Both the position numbers and the translations under genes were made by a program. Under the pieces are notes generated by a model. That model was given only the letters and a program-made list of their open reading frames with translations, was not told the origin of the DNA and ran no database searches. From contig DUVO01000133.1 of NCBI GenBank assembly GCA_012841005.1, positions 1 through 10,691 of the forward strand: a stretch of DNA of 10,691 bases. The letters run 5' to 3'. Source of the DNA: Bacillota bacterium (GTDB lineage: Bacteria > Bacillota > DTU030). Below, piece by piece: positions 6,765 to 10,691 of the stretch. Positions within the stretch are counted from its first letter, which is position 1. Every line of letters starts with the position of its first letter.

Positions 6765-7550
6765 ATGCTGCTGGACCTGGAACCGATACTATTTAGAATT
6801 GGCCCCTTGGCCGTAAGATGGTATGGGGTGATGATGGCCCTTTCCATGGTAATCGGGTTTTACTATCTACTGAAACATGGAGCAAAATTAGGTCTTAGCG
6901 AAGAATTCCTTTCCAACCTGGCCCTCCTGGTGGTCCTTGCCGGTATTGTAGGAGCCCGGGCCATTTATGTCCTTACCAACTGGTCCTATTATGCCGCCCG
7001 GCCGTTGGAGATAGTGCAGATATGGCAGGGCGGGTTGTCCTTTCATGGTGGTCTCTTGGGAGGCCTGGTGGTGGGCAAGATCTATCTGGACCGGCACGGT
7101 GTCTTATGGGAGGCAGTGGCAGATCTTGTTGTACCGGGATTGGCTGTTGGTTATATCCTGGTGCGGATTGCCAATATATTCAACCAGGAAATCTTGGGCC
7201 GTCCCGCCTTGCTGTTACCCTTTGCCCGGCATCCGACCCAGATTTATGGCTCCCTCATTGGTGCGGCTGTACTGGTGATTCACAATTACCTGGCCCGTCG
7301 TAATCCCCCGCCCGGTTTTTTATTTTGGGCTTTCATTTTTTCTTATTCCCTGCTGCGGGGCCTGGTTGAGGAAACCTTCCGGGAAAATCCCCTTTATTTC
7401 TGGGGGTATGTAAACAATCAATGGGGCTTCGGCTTCTTCACTCTGACCCAGCTTATTACCCCGCCCCTTTTGCTATTGGCCTGGGTAATGATGCAGAGGG
7501 CCATGGCGAGGGAGAAAGGGGTAGAGGCCGCTAATTCAAAGCAAAAATAA
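6765..7550 (+). CDS. lgt: Prolipoprotein diacylglyceryl transferase (Lgt), divergent copy
   Basis: 261 residues; ATG 6765 with GAGGTG (6753-6758) six bases upstream. Lgt is a multi-pass membrane enzyme that moves diacylglycerol from phosphatidylglycerol to the lipobox cysteine of prolipoproteins. Recognisable parts are RWYG (18-21), GARAIYVLTNW (63-73), LSFHGGLLGG (91-100) with the essential H94, RIANIFNQEILGR (134-146) with R134, N137 and G145, HPTQIYG (156-162) and LRGLVEETFRE (198-207). The PROSITE-style signature G-R-x-[GA]-N-F-x-N-x-E is altered: V133 replaces the first Gly and I138 the Phe. It is therefore a divergent Lgt, perhaps a second copy in the genome. It has its own promoter region, and the AbrB-type gene follows 67 bases later. 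Confidence 0.92.
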   Translation: MLLDLEPILFRIGPLAVRWYGVMMALSMVIGFYYLLKHGAKLGLSEEFLSNLALLVVLAGIVGARAIYVLTNWSYYAARPLEIVQIWQGGLSFHGGLLGGLVVGKIYLDRHGVLWEAVADLVVPGLAVGYILVRIANIFNQEILGRPALLLPFARHPTQIYGSLIGAAVLVIHNYLARRNPPPGFLFWAFIFSYSLLRGLVEETFRENPLYFWGYVNNQWGFGFFTLTQLITPPLLLLAWVMMQRAMAREKGVEAANSKQK

Positions 7551-7552
7551 TA

Positions 7553-7577
7553 ATTTTCCCCGGAAAATAGCATGCTA
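7553..7577. promoter_or_regulatory. Two abutting palindromes before the AbrB-type gene, possible operator
   Basis: ATTTTCC-CC-GGAAAAT (7553-7568) is a palindrome with a two-base centre, and TAGCATGCTA (7568-7577) is a perfect ten-base palindrome sharing one base with it. Both lie between the lgt stop and the ribosome site of the AbrB-type gene. Such symmetry fits an operator for a dimeric regulator, and autoregulation by the adjacent gene is plausible but inferred. The first loop is too short for an RNA hairpin with the full stem. Confidence 0.35.
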
Positions 7578-7617
7578 AAAAAAGAAATGTCATGGTGCTG
7601 TTTGGAGGTGAGGGAGC

Positions 7618-7815
7618 ATGGCAGAATATATTGTTGAGGTTGATGCCCAGGGAAAGGTTGACATTCCCCTGGAAATCAGGAAGAAATTGCAGGTGGAGGA
7701 AGGAGACAACTTGATATTCCGGGCGAAGGAAGGAAAGATCGAGGTGGAAAAACTCCCTATGGATATCGATGATTACGGGGAGTCCCTGTCAATGGTTGGT
7801 ATAGTTGAAATTTAA
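7618..7815 (+). CDS. AbrB/MazE-type (SpoVT-AbrB) DNA-binding domain protein
   Basis: 65 residues; ATG 7618 with GGAGGTG (7604-7610) seven bases upstream. Residues 4-45 form the swapped-hairpin beta-barrel half: VDAQGKVDIPLEIRKKLQVE (8-27), then EGDNLIF and KIEVEKL. The protein should dimerise and bind DNA as a transition-state-type regulator or as the antitoxin of a toxin-antitoxin pair. No toxin (MazF, VapC or Doc type) follows; the next gene is a ferredoxin. The tail after residue 46 is acidic and short. A free-standing regulator is therefore more likely. Its target is unknown; the palindromes just upstream suggest autoregulation. Confidence 0.85.
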   Translation: MAEYIVEVDAQGKVDIPLEIRKKLQVEEGDNLIFRAKEGKIEVEKLPMDIDDYGESLSMVGIVEI

Positions 7816-7832
7816 ACGGTAAATAGTATAAT
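7805..7832 (+). promoter_or_regulatory. Near-consensus sigma-A promoter for the ferredoxin gene
   Basis: TTGAAA (7805-7810), a 16-base spacer and a perfect TATAAT (7827-7832). The -35 box lies inside the last codons of the AbrB-type gene. Transcription would start near 7839, about 40 bases before the ferredoxin ATG. Confidence 0.7.
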
Positions 7833-7880
7833 ATGGAAAAGTGCTTGGCCCTGTGAAGAAAAATGAGGGGGGATGTTCAC

Positions 7881-8069
7881 ATGAAGATGTATGTCGATCA
7901 GGATTTGTGTATAGCTTGTGGTGCCTGTATTAACATTTGCCCGGCGGTTTTTGATTGGAATGATGACGGGAAGGCAGAGGCGGTGAAGGAAGAAATCCCG
8001 GAGAATGTTGAGGGTGATGCCTACGAGGCTATGGAAAGCTGTCCGGTGGATGCCATCAAAGAAGCTTAG
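7881..8069 (+). CDS. Ferredoxin with one [4Fe-4S] cluster
   Basis: 62 residues from ATG 7881, chosen because the GAGGGGGG ribosome site at 7865-7872 would lie within the coding region of the longer ATG 7863 reading, and because ferredoxins of this type begin MK-x-x-VDQDLC. The motif CIACGACINICP gives C10, C13 and C16, and SCPVDAI gives C54, the four ligands of one cluster. C20 is the remnant of the second-cluster motif and has no partner cysteine for a disulfide. The sequence is close in pattern to Moorella thermoacetica ferredoxin I as I recall it. It is a soluble low-potential electron carrier for anaerobic metabolism. It has its own promoter and terminator, so it is likely a single-gene transcript. 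Confidence 0.95.
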   Translation: MKMYVDQDLCIACGACINICPAVFDWNDDGKAEAVKEEIPENVEGDAYEAMESCPVDAIKEA

Positions 8070-8088
8070 GAACAAAACTGTACTGGAG

Positions 8089-8128
8089 ACTGGAGGCTGC
8101 TGCAGGGGCAGCCTCCAGTAATTTTTTT
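8089..8128 (+). terminator. Strong rho-independent terminator after ferredoxin
   Basis: ACTGGAGGCTGC (8089-8100) and GCAGCCTCCAGT (8108-8119) form a perfect 12-pair stem around a seven-base loop, followed by AA and seven T (8122-8128). It separates the ferredoxin from the convergent - strand gene ending at 8140; on the other strand no T-tail follows the stem. Confidence 0.92.
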
Positions 8129-8139
8129 CGCATAGTATT

Positions 8140-10221
8140 TTAATTCGCCAGCGGCGTTTTTTTCTCCGCCAGAGTTCTTCTGACCTCTTCGCGTTCAGTT
8201 GTCGGCTGGCGGCAGGCAAAGTTTTCACAGATGTAATAGGTGGTTTTACCCTCTAGTGGTCGCATTTTAGCGGTAAAGGGGGCAAGGGCTTTCAACTCTT
8301 CCGCGTCTTTTCCCTCGCTTCGGTAGAGGAAAGTGGTAGTGGGGGCAAAGATTCGGGTCAAAGGTGCCAACTCTCGCCGCAGCTTTTCTCCCGATTGGGC
8401 TGCCGCCACAACCACATCCCGGCCGGGAGCAAGGGCGAAGTGAAGGGCTGTTAGGAAGAAAGTGTAGCCGGCGGGGTAGCGGCTGACAGTGCCGGAAAAG
8501 GTTCGGAACAAGGCTTTCGCCCGGTCTGTGAATTCCTCCCGGCCGGTCAGGCGGGCCAACCGGAGAAGGTTGAGGGCGGAGATGGAATTGCCCGACGGAA
8601 TGGCGCTGTCATAGACTTCTTTGGGGCGAGTCAGGAGTTCCTCACTGTCACGGCCGGTGAAAAAGTATCCCCCTTGTCTTTCATCCAAGAAGAGCCGGTC
8701 CTGTTCTTCCTGCAGCGTCAGGGCACGCCGGAGCCAGGCTGGTTTCTGGTCTGCCTGGTAAAGTTCCAGCAGGGCCCAGATGAGGGTGGCGTAATCGTCA
8801 AGATAACCCGGGTAGGCTGCTTCCCCGTTTCGGTACCGGGCCAGGAGGCGGCCCTCTTTCTTGCGCAGGTGGGTCCAGATAAATTCCAAGGCCCGGGCGG
8901 CTGCTTCCAGGTATCTGGACTCAGAAAGAATCCTGGCTCCCATGGCGAGGGCGGCAATCATCAGACCATTCCAGGAAGTAAGGATCTTATCGTCCTTGTG
9001 GGGGTGAATGCGCTTCTCCCGGGCGGCAAAGAGCCTTTGGCAGGCACCGGCAAGGTGGTCTTCTTCCCGCGGATCCCCGGCTGTAATCAGCGCCTCCCCG
9101 CGGACCCGGTTTAAGATATTCTTGCCCGCGAAATTCCCTGCCTCGGTAACCCCGTACCAGCGGCAGAATTCTTCTCCCAGGTCAGTGCCCAGGATTGCCT
9201 TGATTTCTGCCGGGGTCCAGGTATAGAATTTTCCCTCTTCCCCTTCCGAATCGGCATCTTCCGCGGTGTAGAAGGCACCGTCGGGGGAAGTCATATCCCG
9301 CAGGACATAGGCGAAGATCTCCCGGGCAATCCGGGCGAAACGTTCTTTGCCGGTAACCTGATAACCTTCCAGATAGGCCATGGCCAGGAGGGCGTTGTCA
9401 TACAGCATTTTTTCAAAATGGGGGACAAGCCATTTCTGATCGACTGAATAGCGGGCAAAGCCATATCCCAGGTGGTCATAGATACCGCCGCGGTGCATGG
9501 ACTCCAGGGTTTTTTTCACCATGGAAAGGGCTTTTTTATCACCGGACCAGTACCAGTAGCGGAGGAGGAAGAGGAGGTTGTGGGGGGTGGGAAACTTGGG
9601 CACAGAGCCGAAACCGCCGTAAGTTTCATCATAGTTTTCTTGGAGGGAATGGTAGGCTTCCTGCAGGGTATACTCCCCCAGTTCTCCCCGGTGCAGATCC
9701 TGGGGTTGGGATTGGAGGGCTTTTGTCATTTGCTCACCGGCTTTAATAAGTTCTTCCCGGTTGGTTATCCATTGCTCGTGGATCGTCGCCAGGATGTCTA
9801 ACAGTCCCGGCCGGCCGAACTTACTCTCCTTTGGGAAATAGGTGCCGGCGTAAAATGGTTTTTTCTCCGGGGTCATAAATATGGTCAGGGGCCAGCCCCC
9901 CTGTCCCGTTATGGCCTGGCAGGCCAGCATATAGATATGGTCTATATCCGGTCGCTCCTCCCGGTCCACCTTGATGGCCACAAAACATTTGTTCAGTATT
10001 TCCGCAACTTCCTCATCTTCAAAGGATTCCCTTTCCATCACATGGCACCAATGGCAGGTGGAATAACCGATAGAAAGGAAAATTGGTTTATCTTCTGCTT
10101 TAGCCCTGGCAAAGGCCTCTTCTCCCCAGGGGTACCAATCTACCGGGTTGTGGGCGTGTTGAAGAAGGTAGGGGGATTTTTCCTTTATTAATCTATTGGC
10201 TGTTTTTGTACCGGTTGTCAT
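8140..10221 (-). CDS. yyaL: YyaL/SPATA20-type thioredoxin-domain protein (DUF255)
   Basis: 693 residues, full length for the family. The ATG (complement of 10219-10221) has AAGGAG seven bases upstream. The N-terminal thioredoxin-like domain (about 8-165) has the family opening [20 protein letters not shown] (9-28), the active-site-like [15 protein letters not shown] (54-68) with C56 and C59, [13 protein letters not shown] (86-98) and GGWP with a probable cis-Pro at 111. The rest is an all-helical (alpha/alpha)6 region like that of AGE-type epimerases and glycosidases, with [15 protein letters not shown] (202-216), [20 protein letters not shown] (245-264) and [16 protein letters not shown] (320-335). 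There is no signal peptide, so it is cytoplasmic. The biochemical role is unknown in bacteria. All family motifs I can recall are intact. Confidence 0.94.
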   Translation of the reverse strand: MTTGTKTANRLIKEKSPYLLQHAHNPVDWYPWGEEAFARAKAEDKPIFLSIGYSTCHWCHVMERESFEDEEVAEILNKCFVAIKVDREERPDIDHIYMLACQAITGQGGWPLTIFMTPEKKPFYAGTYFPKESKFGRPGLLDILATIHEQWITNREELIKAGEQMTKALQSQPQDLHRGELGEYTLQEAYHSLQENYDETYGGFGSVPKFPTPHNLLFLLRYWYWSGDKKALSMVKKTLESMHRGGIYDHLGYGFARYSVDQKWLVPHFEKMLYDNALLAMAYLEGYQVTGKERFARIAREIFAYVLRDMTSPDGAFYTAEDADSEGEEGKFYTWTPAEIKAILGTDLGEEFCRWYGVTEAGNFAGKNILNRVRGEALITAGDPREEDHLAGACQRLFAAREKRIHPHKDDKILTSWNGLMIAALAMGARILSESRYLEAAARALEFIWTHLRKKEGRLLARYRNGEAAYPGYLDDYATLIWALLELYQADQKPAWLRRALTLQEEQDRLFLDERQGGYFFTGRDSEELLTRPKEVYDSAIPSGNSISALNLLRLARLTGREEFTDRAKALFRTFSGTVSRYPAGYTFFLTALHFALAPGRDVVVAAAQSGEKLRRELAPLTRIFAPTTTFLYRSEGKDAEELKALAPFTAKMRPLEGKTTYYICENFACRQPTTEREEVRRTLAEKKTPLAN

Positions 10222-10287
10222 AGCGCCACTCCTTAGGGTAAGGTAGATATTACAGTTCTAGTATTACCGATAAGAGGTATGTTATTT

Positions 10288-10316
10288 AGTATTAACACAC
10301 TTGGTTCCTGTGTAAA
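10288..10316 (-). promoter_or_regulatory. Possible promoter of the yyaL-type gene
   Basis: On the - strand, TTTACA (complement of 10311-10316) lies 17 bases before AATACT (complement of 10288-10293). The -35 is a good match and the -10 a poor one. The leader would be about 60 bases. The eight-base sequence TAGTATTA occurs at 10287-10294 and again at 10259-10266. Confidence 0.28.
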
Positions 10317-10350
10317 TATGTTTATGCAAAAGATATAAGGTCATGGGTTT

Positions 10351-10376
10351 GGAAGACAGTTAGTGGAATGTCTTCC
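10351..10376 (-). other. Perfect eight-pair hairpin downstream of the right-edge gene
   Basis: GGAAGACA (10351-10358) and TGTCTTCC (10369-10376) with a ten-base loop lie just after the end of the - strand gene remnant. There is no T-run on either side, so it is at best a weak or factor-assisted 3' end. Between it and the yyaL-type gene no coding region is seen. Confidence 0.35.
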
Positions 10377-10404
10377 CTGGTCAGTAGGGTTTTTGGGGAA
10401 GAAA

Positions 10405-10691
10405 TTATAGAGAATCCTCGCAGTATTTCCCGGCTGTTCTATAGGGCTTTTTCTTTACCCATACCTCACAGCCTTGGAAGGGGTTTGCGGTACCAAGATA
10501 TAGTTTTTCTTCTTCAGACACAAACAGCATCCTGACGCCATAGTTGTAAGGATTGCCAAAACCGTCCGCTCAGACATATCCCCGGGGAGGCCCAGGTGGA
10601 TTTTGGCGCAGCCGAGTTTTATGAAAGGGGCACCAGGCATAAAGGTCATTACCTGAACATCTCCTTTCCGCACAGTAACGGCGGCTATCTC
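10405..10691 (-). pseudogene. C-terminal part of a repeat (beta-propeller-like) protein, apparently frameshifted; runs off right edge
   Basis: On the - strand, the 54 residues ending at the TAA complementary to 10405-10407 contain DGFGNPYNYGVR (residues 2-13), then LYLGTANPFQGCEVW (23-37). I recall repeats of the type GFG-x-P-x-N-Y-G ... LYVGTAN ... GxEVW in kelch/propeller-like proteins. In that frame a TGA (complement of 10570-10572) stands just before this segment and the sequence before it is not protein-like. The other frame, open from the edge through MTFMPGAPFIKLG and KIHLGLPGD, reads sensibly until about 10570 and then becomes Cys- and Lys-rich nonsense. Joining the two needs one lost base near 10570. 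It is thus a decaying gene or a sequencing error. The apparent 72-residue ORF at 10455-10673 is not a real intact gene. Confidence 0.5.

Noticed and set aside
7618..8069. A toxin-antitoxin pair built on the AbrB/MazE-type protein
   Set aside because: The following gene is a ferredoxin with its own promoter, and no toxin-like ORF is present on either strand beside it.
10570..10572. TGA before the GFGNPYNYG segment as a selenocysteine codon
   Set aside because: The sequence before the TGA in that frame does not look like protein, and another frame does; a frameshift explains this better.
10455..10673. A 72-residue - strand ORF starting at a GTG
   Set aside because: Its second half is Cys- and Lys-rich and unlike a folded protein, while the overlapping frame holds a conserved-looking motif; its first half is open beyond the GTG to the window edge.

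Overview
The window looks like an ordinary chromosomal stretch from an anaerobic, moderately GC-rich Firmicute of the Clostridia (Moorella / Peptococcaceae type). This is inferred from strong AGGAGG-type ribosome sites, GTG and TTG starts, a short clostridial ferredoxin resembling Moorella ferredoxin I, the GlpB-like oxidoreductase + DUF1667 pair, an Amidase_6 protein and a DUF3160 protein. No rRNA, tRNA, CRISPR array, transposase, integrase or phage gene is visible.

Left part (1-3836, + strand): the C-terminal end of a DUF3160 protein overlaps by four bases a predicted exported or lipid-anchored protein with three aspartate-rich calcium-type loops. A SAM methyltransferase with an N-terminal zinc-knuckle-like element follows. 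After about 340 bases with only a doubtful small membrane ORF comes a two-gene unit, an NAD(P)/FAD-dependent oxidoreductase and a DUF1667 protein with a CxxCxxxC...C set. It normally accompanies a GlpA-type glycerol-3-phosphate dehydrogenase, which is absent here. Two successive hairpins close this unit.

Middle (3837-8128): a cold-shock protein gene on the - strand, then on the + strand a secreted Amidase_6 protein, a cob(I)alamin adenosyltransferase, a one-domain cupin, a divergent prolipoprotein diacylglyceryl transferase (Lgt) with a tandem TTGACAG element upstream, a single AbrB/MazE-type DNA-binding protein preceded by two abutting palindromes, and a single-cluster ferredoxin with its own near-consensus promoter and a strong terminator.

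Right part (8129-10691, - strand): a full-length YyaL/SPATA20-type protein (DUF255 thioredoxin-like domain plus six-hairpin glycosidase-like region). At the window edge is the end of another gene whose conserved C-terminus is visible only in a shifted frame, so it is probably a decayed gene or carries a sequencing error.

I see no convincing new multi-gene system. The most useful points for follow-up are the frameshifted gene at the right edge, the orphan GlpB/DUF1667 pair, the Lgt with an altered signature, and the palindromes in front of the AbrB gene.
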